DNA from: Candidatus Pseudobacter hemicellulosilyticus
GTDB lineage: Bacteria > Bacteroidota > Bacteroidia > Chitinophagales > Chitinophagaceae
NCBI GenBank assembly: GCA_029202545.1
Contig: CP119311.1
Span: forward strand, 6,138,001 to 6,202,000
Reading direction: 5' to 3'
Length of the DNA: 64,000 bases
Below the pieces are notes generated by a model. That model was not told the origin of the DNA. It searched no databases and saw only the letters and a list, made by a program, of their open reading frames with translations. This document shows positions 44,082 to 52,725 of this stretch, in pieces. The translations under genes and the position numbers were made by a program. Numbering within the stretch: position 1 is the first letter of the stretch; each line of letters opens with the position of its first letter.

Positions 44082-44492
44082 ATGCAAAAGTTATCATTTA
44101 ATAATATCTCTATAGTAAGCTTAGCATTAACTACAGCGTCGGCCATAGCGGCAGCTATTCTACCAAGCAAATCAGATACCAATCATCGCCAGGAAAACAC
44201 AGCTAATAATGGACGTTTGGTAGCTAATAGTAATGAAGGATTTGGAGTTGGCGACGGCTTCTTTACCTGCATTCAAATTCTATCGGCACCAATCGATTGT
44301 CATTATACAGCAGCATCAGGCAACTCATCCGTTAAACCGGGGCCAAACGACTTTACAAGTCTTGAGGCAGGCTGGCCTGACTTAGGTACTCTGCAACGGC
44401 AAACTATAGGTAATACATCAATAACAAATATTAATAATAATGGGGGGACCAATCCAATTGATACCACAAGCCAACCAGGATTAAGGTCTTAA
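44082..44492 (+). CDS. Small exported Cys protein D
   Basis: A 136-residue member of the A-D family: MQKLSFNNISIVSLALTTAS, NTANNGRLVANSNEGFGVGD, FFTCIQ, IDCHYTAA and the tail QTIGNTSITNINNN...DTTSQPGLRS. It has only the two invariant cysteines. It follows the thioredoxin-phosphatase fusion by 105 bases on the same strand, so it may be its substrate or partner, and ends at a terminator (44557-44588). Its best relative is C at 30.4 kb. The N-terminal segment could be a signal peptide or an anchor. Confidence 0.78.
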   Translation: MQKLSFNNISIVSLALTTASAIAAAILPSKSDTNHRQENTANNGRLVANSNEGFGVGDGFFTCIQILSAPIDCHYTAASGNSSVKPGPNDFTSLEAGWPDLGTLQRQTIGNTSITNINNNGGTNPIDTTSQPGLRS

Positions 44493-44556
44493 CATTTACT
44501 ATTTGGGTATCATGTCTCTGGAAATATAATGTCCAAATAGAATTAACGTTTCTCAC

Positions 44557-44588
44557 CCCCCAAGTGGAATTATTTCTCCATTTGGGGG
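44557..44588 (+). terminator. Terminator after small protein D
   Basis: CCCCCAAGTGG, ten-base loop, CCATTTGGGGG (11 bp with one G-U pair), then TCTTT. The U-tract is short, so the signal is moderate. It would end the susC-to-protein-D transcript. Confidence 0.65.
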
Positions 44589-44675
44589 TCTTTACAAATG
44601 TAAATCTACGTACAATAGATAAATTGTAATATTTAGTATTTGATCCGAAAAACAAGGGGTTAAAAGTTTTATATA

Positions 44676-45443
44676 TCAGGCTGCTGTATGTAGATCATGC
44701 AGTAGCTTTTGTTTTGCTAAACGTAAGGATTCAATAAACGTTTGCATGGTAGTTTTACTGTAACAATACCTACCGCTGTTTTGACGCTCTTTGTTGTACC
44801 TGGTCCTTAAATGTATCTGCCGATGTGAGGGCTGGTTGCAGCCATAGAGCTTAGCAAAAAGCTAATTGGCGTAGGTATCGATGAAAGTTTGCTAATAAAT
44901 CCTTCCCACACCTTTGATCGTTATTAAGTAGAAAGTGCCCTGATATCTCAGTTAACCCGCTTGCATGGTCTCTATCTCACCAAGGGATTCTCGGTTGTCA
45001 TTTTTCCGCTATAGGGCTATCATCTGCGCTTCAGTCAGGATGAGACCATTCTGGATTACACAGACTTCCAGGGCCTTTAAACGCTTATCAAAGACCTTAA
45101 GATCATGTCGTTGCCAAACACATCTAACCCCAGCAGCTTAGATAAAAAACCCTTGTTTACGCAGTTCATTGCTAGCCCGTTGCTGACCTAAGGCAGAATA
45201 GTAAAAGGCCATTTTTACACAGCCTCTTCGATGAAGGAATCGACACGATTTTTAAGAATGGGCTTCTTACGACTGATCTCACACAGCGCATTTTCATCAC
45301 CAGTATCGTACAAATTCTTTGATCCTGTAAAAACTGTCCCGGCTATAACCTGCTACTTTACATACATGAGACACATTACCTAAGTACGAAGCTAAATTTA
45401 GCAGTCCTAACTTGGTTTTACCTAACTTAGTTTCCTGATTCAT
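44676..45443 (-). pseudogene. Decayed IS481-family transposase
   Basis: Reading the reverse strand from ATG 45443 in shifting frames gives KLGLLNLASYLGNVSHVCK, GYSRDSFYRIKE, SRKKPILKNRVDSFIEEAV, LGQQRASNELRKQGFFI, RCVWQRHDL, FDKRLKALEV, IKGVGRIY, TFIDTYA, and the end SLRLAKQKLLHDLH. This is the N-terminal HTH and flanks of an IS481 transposase. Several stops and frameshifts are present, and the part that should carry the DDE catalytic residues between TFIDTYA and the C-terminal HSGKY-like block is missing. Length is about 770 bases against roughly 1,020 for an intact gene. No clear terminal inverted repeats seen. It marks past insertion between the two halves of the accessory locus. Confidence 0.88.
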
Positions 45444-45936
45444 GATTTGACATTTTGGGACTAATGAAAGTGTGGTAACCAAAATTTAATCCCATTTTGT
45501 AAGATCAAATCTCAACTACAATGTTTTATGCTACTATTAGTCAACTGGGCTAACACCTATGGCTCATTTTTAATTAACCTTTAGGTCCCAGATCAAATTC
45601 AACCTCGTTATTCCGTTATTATTTCACCTAGATATTCCAGTTGAACTGCGTCCATCTTTGCAGAAAATTTTTATGTCAGGATATTTTACCTCTATAGAAT
45701 TATTTTCCCAGTATTATTGGTTTCTTTTTGTCGCAAAAAACTACTCATTATTGAACCTACTAAATAATAATGGATTGTACTTATAACGTCAACAAAATTA
45801 TGTCTTTTTGTATCTACATACGGCAAGAATATAACATTCCACTGCAGGCACACTTCATCCATGATTTTTAGCTTTATTGCTATAATTATTATGATATTCA
45901 AATCGTTCACATTTCTCAATAACAAATTATTGCATC
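45444..45936. other. AT-rich gene-free region upstream of the DUF4221-like gene
   Basis: About 490 bases with no supported gene. The left end may include the remains of the IS481 end. It presumably carries the promoter of the three-gene set that follows. Confidence 0.5.
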
Positions 45937-47175
45937 ATGGAACGCATCCCTGCTAGGAAAACAAAATACTTCCTGCTGAAAACAATCAGAAAGTCAATGC
46001 TGCTTTTATTAATAAGTCTTTGCCTCTTTTCTCATTATCACTGTCAACAATCTCCTGCAACTGTTAGAAGTTCCTTCGTATATCAACCTCCATTGTACAG
46101 TAACATAGCACTCCAGACCAAGCCGGACAGCATTCATTTTGCACTTGACGGCAGAACATCGAATGCCATAAGCTCTTTCAATTATTTCTTAGATAAGGGA
46201 AAACCGTTTATATTCTTTTACGATAGGGCCACCAAATCATTACTCTTTTATAATTTTAACAATCGGTCTATTGTACAAAAAGTGCCCATAAAGGCTTGGT
46301 TATTCAAAGAAAAATTTGATAAACCAGTCATATATGTTATAAACTTCGACAGTATTTTCATAACATCAAAAACTAAACTTTTCTTATTAGATAGTTCCGG
46401 AAAAACTAAAAAAATAATGGAACAATATTCCGACGATTCCAAATTCATCATATCGGATAATGAATGCCCTGCCTATATAAAAGATAGCCTATTACTCGTA
46501 GGAAATGCTCCTAACGTAAAGGAAACTTCCTTACCAGCCCACCAAAAATGGCGGGTCATAACTGCATTTAATCTCAGTAATAGCCAAAAGACTCAATATT
46601 ATGAACTACCCACTATTTATCAATCAGCTTTATACGGATACTCTTACCTGAATTACTCCTATTGTTTCAATGATCGTAAAAACATAGTATTCAGTTTTGC
46701 CGCTGACACCAATATTTACGAAACCGACCTGGCCAGCTATCATAAAGCCTATAATGCACAAAGCAAACTGCAAAAAGAGGTAATCCATCCAATTTCAAAA
46801 AGTGATATTCAGGAAGGGAAAAGTTACACCGAATACTCTTTACAAGATTCATATGGCGGTATTCATTTTGACCCTTACCATAAAAGATACTTGAGACTCT
46901 TTAAACAAAAAGTACCCAGCCTGGCAAATGTTTATAAAAATCGGATCAGAAAGAGATCGATTATCATTTTTGACAAATCATTTCGAATTATTGGTGAGTC
47001 TGACGTAGATGACAGTTTCGCGTTTAGTACCATATTCTTCACGCAAGATGGCAAAATATATGCCCGTGTAAACGGCCAGGACGAGACAACTCTCCATTTT
47101 GCCCGGCTCGATTACGTACAACAGCACCCTGACTCTACTCCACAGCTTACTCAATCCGCCATTCAGGCAAAATAA
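45937..47175 (+). CDS. DUF4221-like exported beta-propeller protein
   Basis: A 412-residue exported protein with an N-terminal hydrophobic segment (SMLLLLISLCLFSHYHC, about residues 21-37); the Cys could be a poor lipobox. The rest is beta-rich with repeated short blades (FIFFYDRATKSLLFYNFNNR, YGYSYLNYSYCFNDRKN, RSIIIFDKSFRIIGESDVDD), like the six-bladed DUF4221 proteins of Bacteroidota. First of three closely packed genes: the thioredoxin-like lipoprotein begins three bases after its stop. Function unknown. ATG at 45937 places the hydrophobic segment 20 residues in; an internal ATG at residue 21 may be used instead. Confidence 0.6.
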   Translation: MERIPARKTKYFLLKTIRKSMLLLLISLCLFSHYHCQQSPATVRSSFVYQPPLYSNIALQTKPDSIHFALDGRTSNAISSFNYFLDKGKPFIFFYDRATKSLLFYNFNNRSIVQKVPIKAWLFKEKFDKPVIYVINFDSIFITSKTKLFLLDSSGKTKKIMEQYSDDSKFIISDNECPAYIKDSLLLVGNAPNVKETSLPAHQKWRVITAFNLSNSQKTQYYELPTIYQSALYGYSYLNYSYCFNDRKNIVFSFAADTNIYETDLASYHKAYNAQSKLQKEVIHPISKSDIQEGKSYTEYSLQDSYGGIHFDPYHKRYLRLFKQKVPSLANVYKNRIRKRSIIIFDKSFRIIGESDVDDSFAFSTIFFTQDGKIYARVNGQDETTLHFARLDYVQQHPDSTPQLTQSAIQAK

Positions 47176-47178
47176 TCA

Positions 47179-47739
47179 ATGACCATGAAACAAAATATTT
47201 GTTCCCTGCTATTACTTACGATGTTTGCCTGTCAGGGGAGACAAACAGTAGAACAAAGTGATTTTACTGTCACTGGTGAGGCTCAACAGACAGTTTTTCA
47301 ATCACTGATGTCTCTTACTCTCAACAACATTCCTGATAGCACCCGCAAAGACTCCCTGGTATTTCTCATATTACCTGTCCAGAAAATCTGCCCAGGTTGT
47401 AGAATGAAAACCATAGATAGCCTCGACAAGCATAAGAAACACTTCCCTAACAATCATTACATGATCATTTCTGCTCAAGGAGGATTTAAAACGATCAGCA
47501 CCTTTTTCTGGGAACGGAAAACAGAAATACCCAATAATTTATCAGGCAGGTTATTTTTGGACAGTACTGATCAAGCAAACCAGTTTGACCTGTATGACAA
47601 GAAACCCACTATTTATTATTCCTACCAGGGTAAAGTATACAGAAAGGTTTCAGCCATCCCACAGACAGTCAAACAGGACCTACAGGAATATTTTTCCGGG
47701 TATAGGACCATTAATGAAGGCGCTCTTACCAAAAAATAA
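47179..47739 (+). CDS. Thioredoxin-like lipoprotein with CPGC
   Basis: A 186-residue protein: signal peptide with Cys near residue 17 (LLLTMFAC), then SLVFLILPVQKICPGCRMKT, in which CPGC sits as in a thioredoxin-fold active site, followed by HYMIISAQGG and a strand PTIYYSYQGKVYRK. Length fits a small TlpA/AhpC-like thiol protein on the periplasmic face. The gene starts three bases after the DUF4221-like gene and 21 bases before the phosphatase gene. The next gene is a phosphatase like the C-terminal half of the 867-residue fusion, so this protein takes the place of that fusion's thioredoxin half. Confidence 0.72.
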   Translation: MTMKQNICSLLLLTMFACQGRQTVEQSDFTVTGEAQQTVFQSLMSLTLNNIPDSTRKDSLVFLILPVQKICPGCRMKTIDSLDKHKKHFPNNHYMIISAQGGFKTISTFFWERKTEIPNNLSGRLFLDSTDQANQFDLYDKKPTIYYSYQGKVYRKVSAIPQTVKQDLQEYFSGYRTINEGALTKK

Positions 47740-47760
47740 TCCTATTAGTCAATCCTTCGC

Positions 47761-48678
47761 ATGAAACCCAGATATAAAATAGCACTCCAGATCCCGTACA
47801 AAGAGGACCAGAAAAGGTCCTTCTCTTTCCGGCTTCATTCCCAATTGACCAATGAACCCACTGAATATAAATCAAGCAAAAAGATCTTTGTAGTTTCAGA
47901 CATTGAAGGCAACTTTACGCCGTTCTGTAAATTACTGGTTTCAGCTAAAGTTATAGACCGAAAGCTCAACTGGACCTTTGGCGAAGGCCACCTCGTCATT
48001 GTAGGCGACTGTTTTGACCGAGGCGAAGAAGTCATGGAATGCCTATGGCTGATCTATGCTCTGGAAGAAAAAGCTAAATTCCATGGTGGATATGTCCATT
48101 TTATCCTGGGAAACCATGAGATCATGAACCTGAATGGCGACTGGCGCTATGTACACCCCAAATATGCGGAAGACTATTTTTCTGAGAGGTATCCCCTGGC
48201 AGCCCTCTATGATGGCAGCAATGAGTTGCTGCGCTGGTTATGCACTAAAAATATCATAGAGAAGATAGGACCGATCTTGTTTGTTCATGGCGGAATTTCG
48301 CCAGAACTGTTGCAATTCAACCTTTCGATCAGTGACATTAATAGTTATGCCCGCCAGTGGTACTGCCGGACAGATGAAACCTATCAGAACATACTTGCCT
48401 ACATCCTATTTAGTGCAGATCATAGCCCTGTATGGTATAGAGGATATTATACTGAAGAACTGGCGCCACAACTGATACAGGCCACCCTTGATCATTTTGG
48501 TGTCACTACCATTGTAACAGGTCATACGCTTATTGAAAAAGTTACCCGGTTCTATGATGGAAAGTTATTCAATGTGGACACAGATCATGCAAATGGCAAA
48601 TCGGAAGGATTGCTCATCATCAATAATAAAAGATTTTACCGGGTGGAAAGAAATGGTAAAACTGAAAAGCTGATCTGA
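47761..48678 (+). CDS. Stand-alone PPP-type metallophosphatase
   Basis: A 305-residue soluble protein without signal peptide. SDIEGN (Asp47), GDCFDRG (Asp83, Asp86), LGNHEIMNLNGDWRYV (His119), HGGISPE and TGHTLIE match the Shewanella-like branch of PPP protein phosphatases, which take phosphate off Ser/Thr or Tyr residues using two metals. Glu49 stands where most family members have the motif-I His, as in the fusion at 41.4 kb; the two phosphatase parts are clearly paralogous. It would act in the cytoplasm, where the LanKC-like kinase is encoded next door on the other strand. The two stop codons are seven bases apart. Confidence 0.85.
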   Translation: MKPRYKIALQIPYKEDQKRSFSFRLHSQLTNEPTEYKSSKKIFVVSDIEGNFTPFCKLLVSAKVIDRKLNWTFGEGHLVIVGDCFDRGEEVMECLWLIYALEEKAKFHGGYVHFILGNHEIMNLNGDWRYVHPKYAEDYFSERYPLAALYDGSNELLRWLCTKNIIEKIGPILFVHGGISPELLQFNLSISDINSYARQWYCRTDETYQNILAYILFSADHSPVWYRGYYTEELAPQLIQATLDHFGVTTIVTGHTLIEKVTRFYDGKLFNVDTDHANGKSEGLLIINNKRFYRVERNGKTEKLI

Positions 48679-48685
48679 GAATACA

Positions 48686-49525
48686 TTATAGTATGCTATC
48701 AGGAGAAACAATCGCCGGCGCATTTTCCGGAGTTTCAGCAATTTCATTCAGGATCATCCGGGCATTACACCAGTCAACCAGCATCAGGCCAAAGCTTTCT
48801 AATACAGTCATGAACTCGTCATCCGGGGAATCAAATGCTTCAATGGATAGGTCTTTGATTATTCCGTCCAACACAATTCCGTAATACCTGTAATTTAATG
48901 TAGAGAAAAAGAAGCTTTGCTGCACATATTCATGAGCAGTTATTTGAACACTCCCTGTTTCTGACCCGCCTATCATTTGCTGCAGATCTGTTAAAGGAAG
49001 TTCAAGATTACTATGCCCAATTCGCTCCCGAATGTGTAAGCTATCATAACCTAAAAGCGGGTCAGCATGAACACCGGGCTGTAAACTGGCTTCAATAATA
49101 GCTATTTCCTCCTGGATGACAGGCAATAAAGAAGTAGGTAAGAACTCGATTTGTCGCCAGTTCTCAGCAGGCATACCCAGATCTGGCCCTGAAAATAATG
49201 ATTTTGGTCCCAATAAAGGACTGGGAAAGGCTGTTGTAGGGGCCAGGTGTCTACTCCCCTGCTCATAACTGGTCATTTCCTCAACTTCAAACAGCAGCTT
49301 TCTGCTACGCAGATAGGTTTTGTCCCTGACGAGCGTTGCTTTTGTGATCCGCCAGGCCTGGTTTTGTATTTCTATCACAGTAGGCTTATCATACTTTTCG
49401 GGCAGGAATTCTTCCGGCAGCTTGTATTTCCCAATCTCCTGGCCACTATTACCATATGTCAATACCACCTGAACTTTCTTTGGGAAAAGCCCTGTCACAC
49501 CATCTGCCAGCTTTAGCCAGTTCAT
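48686..49525 (-). CDS. Protein of unknown family, coupled to the LanKC-like enzyme
   Basis: A 279-residue cytoplasmic protein that I do not recognise. The first 75 residues look like a small beta domain (FPKKVQVVLTYGNSGQEIGK ... FEVEEMTSYEQGSR), followed by a Pro-rich stretch and a C-terminal mixed domain (SFFFSTLNYRYYGIVLDGII ... DEFMTVLESFGLMLVDWCNA). Its ATG overlaps the stop codon of the kinase-cyclase gene in ATGA (49522-49525), so the two are made together. It has no signal peptide and no lyase motif that I can see. A recognition, scaffold or missing-lyase role for the kinase-cyclase is possible; all are inference. Confidence 0.75.
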   Translation of the reverse strand: MNWLKLADGVTGLFPKKVQVVLTYGNSGQEIGKYKLPEEFLPEKYDKPTVIEIQNQAWRITKATLVRDKTYLRSRKLLFEVEEMTSYEQGSRHLAPTTAFPSPLLGPKSLFSGPDLGMPAENWRQIEFLPTSLLPVIQEEIAIIEASLQPGVHADPLLGYDSLHIRERIGHSNLELPLTDLQQMIGGSETGSVQITAHEYVQQSFFFSTLNYRYYGIVLDGIIKDLSIEAFDSPDDEFMTVLESFGLMLVDWCNARMILNEIAETPENAPAIVSPDSIL

Positions 49526-51786
49526 ATTATTTCGGTTTGAAGCGTCAATAAATCAGTTTGCAGAAGCGCTGAAACCTGGCTATGAGGCCAATTTGCCGGC
49601 AATAAAGGTAATCCTATCTGCTCCTTAAACGCATACCTGATCAGGAAATGCAAAACGCCACTGCTGCCATTCATAAAGCCTGGCACAGGGTTACGGTCTG
49701 ATTCCTGGTTCCACCACACTCCAAATTTTGGATGCCCTTTTTTCATATGCTGCAGCGACTGGCAAATCCAATTTGCCCGGTGCAGCCAATGATCATCCTG
49801 TAAGGTGTTGAAGGCCTCCAGGTAAATTTCACCTAAACCTGTGATCCCTGTAAACTGGCTGATATTATTGTCTAAAACTTCAGCCCCATGCATATTCAAT
49901 GCTCCTATTACATAGCGCCGATATATCGGGTCTTTCGTAGCCTCCCATCCTTTCAGAAAGGCTAATCCAATACCAGGAGCACCATCACGCCAGGTTGGGT
50001 AGACAGTCTTACCAGAATTGGATTTCCAATCGATGGTATCCTTATGACGATGTGCATGCTTTATCAACCATTGCAAACCTGCCTGGCCAGCGGTAGCTAC
50101 CTGCTGGTTATTGGTTTGCTTCGCAAACTCCATCAAAAAGTAGACTATGCCGGCCATACCCCGGGAAAATCCCCGGGAAACCCTGGGCTTTCCCTTTTTG
50201 ACCGGGTAAGCCCAACTGCCGTCCGGTTTTTGAGATTCCAGCAGGAACTGTATACTCTGTGTTAAGCCGGGTAAAATTTCCTGTTCGCTGTACAAACCCT
50301 TACAGGATAAATTGGCGATCCCTACTCCGGACATGCCACCGGCAAATCCATATTCTTCATTTTTCTTATCCAGCAATAGGCTGATCCATTCCTGGTAGAT
50401 AGGATCATCCTGGATTAAGCCTGACCGGATAGCCGCCGCCAGGCAAACTGCGGTTCCTGAGGCGCCATTATGTAAACTGGGTGAAGTACTGGTTGCCCGA
50501 CTGATGTATTTCTTTTGGATCAATTCTAAGCCCTTTTGCACATGTGGCAAAGCTGCATCCACATCAAACCCTACCTTCCTGGCCATACTGACCAGGTACA
50601 TAACACCAGCTGTCCCCACGCTAAAGCTGCCATAATACGCCTTCTTGATTTTGTGTTTATCCGGATCAGGATTATGAATATCATCCGCAAACCAGCCCTT
50701 TTCCGGATCCGCCAGCAACGGGGACGACAAGGCATTCAGCCCCTGTTGAATAGTATCCAGTAATTGATCCCTGCTAAACAATACCTGCTTATTCTGAGGC
50801 CGTTTACTTCTTCTCAACAGATCACTTCGGTAATCCTGTAAACAGGATCTCAATTTGCTCATTGAGGGTCTGTCAGCTACATTAGAAGCCAAACACAAGA
50901 TCACGATATCCGCCAGTTGCTGATCAGGAATAAAGAATCGCACTTTAGCCTCCAGTTCATCAGCAGGGACATTGGTCAACCTGCTCGGAGATACGTTGGT
51001 CCATATCTGCAGGATATTGGCGCCAATAGCAAAAAAATCCTCCTCAATAGTGGGTGTATGCATGGCCAGCTGCTGGGGCGACATATAACCATGCGTCCCC
51101 AACTCAAAAGCCGGTGCCGGAGCCTGCAATGCAGTGGAATAACTAAGTTCAAGATCAATCAACGCCATCTTACCACCACGGGTGATCATGAAATTGGCAG
51201 AGCTGACATCCCGGTGGACTACGCCCTGCTGGTGAAGAGTCTCTAACAATGTGACCATATCAATCAGGTAGGAAATTACCTTTCGTCCCATTTTTGTTCC
51301 CGCAAGCAAAGACTCCCTGATCTTCCGGCCATGCTTCCTGCAGTAATTCCCGATTGTGATCCCTTTTATATGCTCTATCACCAGGTAATAATTCCCATTC
51401 TCCTCGAAACTGCCCAGCAACCTCGGCACCCGTACTTTATCCTGCAGCAATTCATGCAGCTGTTGCTGCCACATCAGGCGGTCTTTAATATCACGTCCTT
51501 CCTTATCCTTTGTGTCTCCATAGGTTCCCTCTTTGATCACACAGAAGCCCCATTTGGTAAGGCTTTTAATATACAAACATTTTACTACATCGTTCTTTTT
51601 GCTTTCCTTCAGGCTTTTGATGATAATGTAATTATACCCGATCCGCTTGCCGGCCTTTTTCTCGGCCTTGCCCTTTTTTTCCTGAGTGCCTTCATCTGGC
51701 AGGGCTCCTTCCTTGGCCTGGACTTCCTCCACCCCCTCCAACTCCCCACCTTCCTGGACCAGGCCAGTTACAGTTTCAGTTTTCAT
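49522..51786 (-). CDS. LanKC-like Ser/Thr kinase + LanC-like cyclase, lacking the lyase domain
   Basis: A 754-residue protein. Residues 1-55 are charged and low-complexity. The kinase domain follows (about 55-350) with IKEG, RDIKDRLMWQQ, catalytic HRDVSSANF (Asp193) and DLE (Asp211) in place of DFG, the class III lanthipeptide-synthetase style. Residues about 400-750 form a LanC-type alpha-barrel: W-R-D-G-A-P-G (Arg600 where zinc-binding Cys occurs) and F-T-G (645-647 where Cys-His-Gly occurs), so the zinc ligands are lost, as in class III enzymes. The OspF-like lyase part that normally precedes the kinase is absent. The TTG upstream is not used; ATG at 51786 is. Next gene overlaps by four bases. 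Confidence 0.82.
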   Translation of the reverse strand: MKTETVTGLVQEGGELEGVEEVQAKEGALPDEGTQEKKGKAEKKAGKRIGYNYIIIKSLKESKKNDVVKCLYIKSLTKWGFCVIKEGTYGDTKDKEGRDIKDRLMWQQQLHELLQDKVRVPRLLGSFEENGNYYLVIEHIKGITIGNYCRKHGRKIRESLLAGTKMGRKVISYLIDMVTLLETLHQQGVVHRDVSSANFMITRGGKMALIDLELSYSTALQAPAPAFELGTHGYMSPQQLAMHTPTIEEDFFAIGANILQIWTNVSPSRLTNVPADELEAKVRFFIPDQQLADIVILCLASNVADRPSMSKLRSCLQDYRSDLLRRSKRPQNKQVLFSRDQLLDTIQQGLNALSSPLLADPEKGWFADDIHNPDPDKHKIKKAYYGSFSVGTAGVMYLVSMARKVGFDVDAALPHVQKGLELIQKKYISRATSTSPSLHNGASGTAVCLAAAIRSGLIQDDPIYQEWISLLLDKKNEEYGFAGGMSGVGIANLSCKGLYSEQEILPGLTQSIQFLLESQKPDGSWAYPVKKGKPRVSRGFSRGMAGIVYFLMEFAKQTNNQQVATAGQAGLQWLIKHAHRHKDTIDWKSNSGKTVYPTWRDGAPGIGLAFLKGWEATKDPIYRRYVIGALNMHGAEVLDNNISQFTGITGLGEIYLEAFNTLQDDHWLHRANWICQSLQHMKKGHPKFGVWWNQESDRNPVPGFMNGSSGVLHFLIRYAFKEQIGLPLLPANWPHSQVSALLQTDLLTLQTEII

Positions 51787-52064
51787 TACAATAAGGTTTT
51801 TATAGTGATGCAACTCATCTGCAATCAGATAAAAAACAATTTACCAACCCTGCCTGCACTTAAACAGCAGTGGAACATTATGATTTAGTAAACACAATGT
51901 AGTAAAGACAATAGCCTACTCACGCCATCACATACACAAATGGATTGCGAGGATCAATTGCAAAGAAGCAGGTTAATACAGAAACGGAAAAGTTGGTTAT
52001 GGCGGGGTAATAAGTCAGGAAAGAAAAGGAAGGGGTTAAATGAGCAACGGAACGAGGCAGGCCT

Positions 52065-52310
52065 TTAGCCTGCCCTTCGTCCGCCAGGAAGGAAACTGAT
52101 CTGAAAACAGCCTTCCTCGTCATAGTAGTAACTCTGACGGTAACTATTGAATTTGATAGGTGCTCCGAACTCTTTCATCAGGTTAAGATATTCGTACACA
52201 CTGCGCTCTGATATGCCCAGCTTATCTGCCAACTCAGTTGGCGTCCCCGTCGCCTTAATCCGGATCAGCTGGTCAATGCGCTCCAGGCGTTGAAAGATTT
52301 CCTTTTGCAT
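52065..52310 (-). CDS. Small HTH protein
   Basis: An 81-residue protein: KEIFQRLERIDQLIRIKATG, then TPTELADKLGISERSVYEYLN as a clear winged or DeoR-type helix-turn-helix, then YYYDEEGCFQISF. Its start overlaps the end of the MauE-type gene by 38 bases, so the two are probably made from one transcript. It may be a regulator of the neighbouring locus or of the redox module; no target site is seen. Confidence 0.75.
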   Translation of the reverse strand: MQKEIFQRLERIDQLIRIKATGTPTELADKLGISERSVYEYLNLMKEFGAPIKFNSYRQSYYYDEEGCFQISFLPGGRRAG

Positions 52311-52725
52311 AAGATAGGTTTGTTTGTTTGTGGAAAAAGATCGCTACTGCACTCGCCACCACGAAGAAAGAATTGAAAACAATATGCATTTCCCAGGACA
52401 TTTCCTCCACTATCCCCCCACAAGAACAGGGAATATCAAGCCCCGATAGCAGCATAGCCGATATATAAATCGTAAATAACAACATGAGCACAAAAGAAGC
52501 ATATAGCCCCGCCAGGCGCCAGCGACGAACCATCAGCGCTACTGATATGGCCACTTCAGTTAAGGGAACCGCATAGGCCAACACATCTGCAAATGGGGCT
52601 ATAAAGGGCGACTCGGTCAACCCAAAATGAAAGTTCGACAGATCGGCCAGCTTGGACCCGGCCGTAGAAAGGAATAACAGGATAAGGAGCAGGGAAACGG
52701 TCCCTACTACAAGTTTTCTGGTCAT
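52273..52725 (-). CDS. MauE/DoxX-type redox-associated membrane protein
   Basis: A 150-residue protein with four hydrophobic helices and the motif IPCSCGGIVEEMSWE between helices three and four, as in MauE proteins that help disulfide handling in the periplasm. ATG at 52725 gives MTRKLVVGTVSLLLILLFLS; upstream codons add a polar stretch. In Bacteroidota such proteins are often found with small secreted Cys proteins and short HTH proteins, from memory. It completes the thiol-disulfide theme of the locus. Upstream lies a gene-free region. Confidence 0.8.
   Translation of the reverse strand: MTRKLVVGTVSLLLILLFLSTAGSKLADLSNFHFGLTESPFIAPFADVLAYAVPLTEVAISVALMVRRWRLAGLYASFVLMLLFTIYISAMLLSGLDIPCSCGGIVEEMSWEMHIVFNSFFVVASAVAIFFHKQTNLSYAKGNLSTPGAH

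Noticed and set aside
48686..49525. OspF-like phosphothreonine lyase
   Set aside because: No lyase signature residues are visible; only position suggests it, so it is kept as an unknown protein.
51920..52123. A 67-codon frame overlapping the HTH gene end
   Set aside because: It is out of frame with the HTH gene, has no family match and no conserved features.
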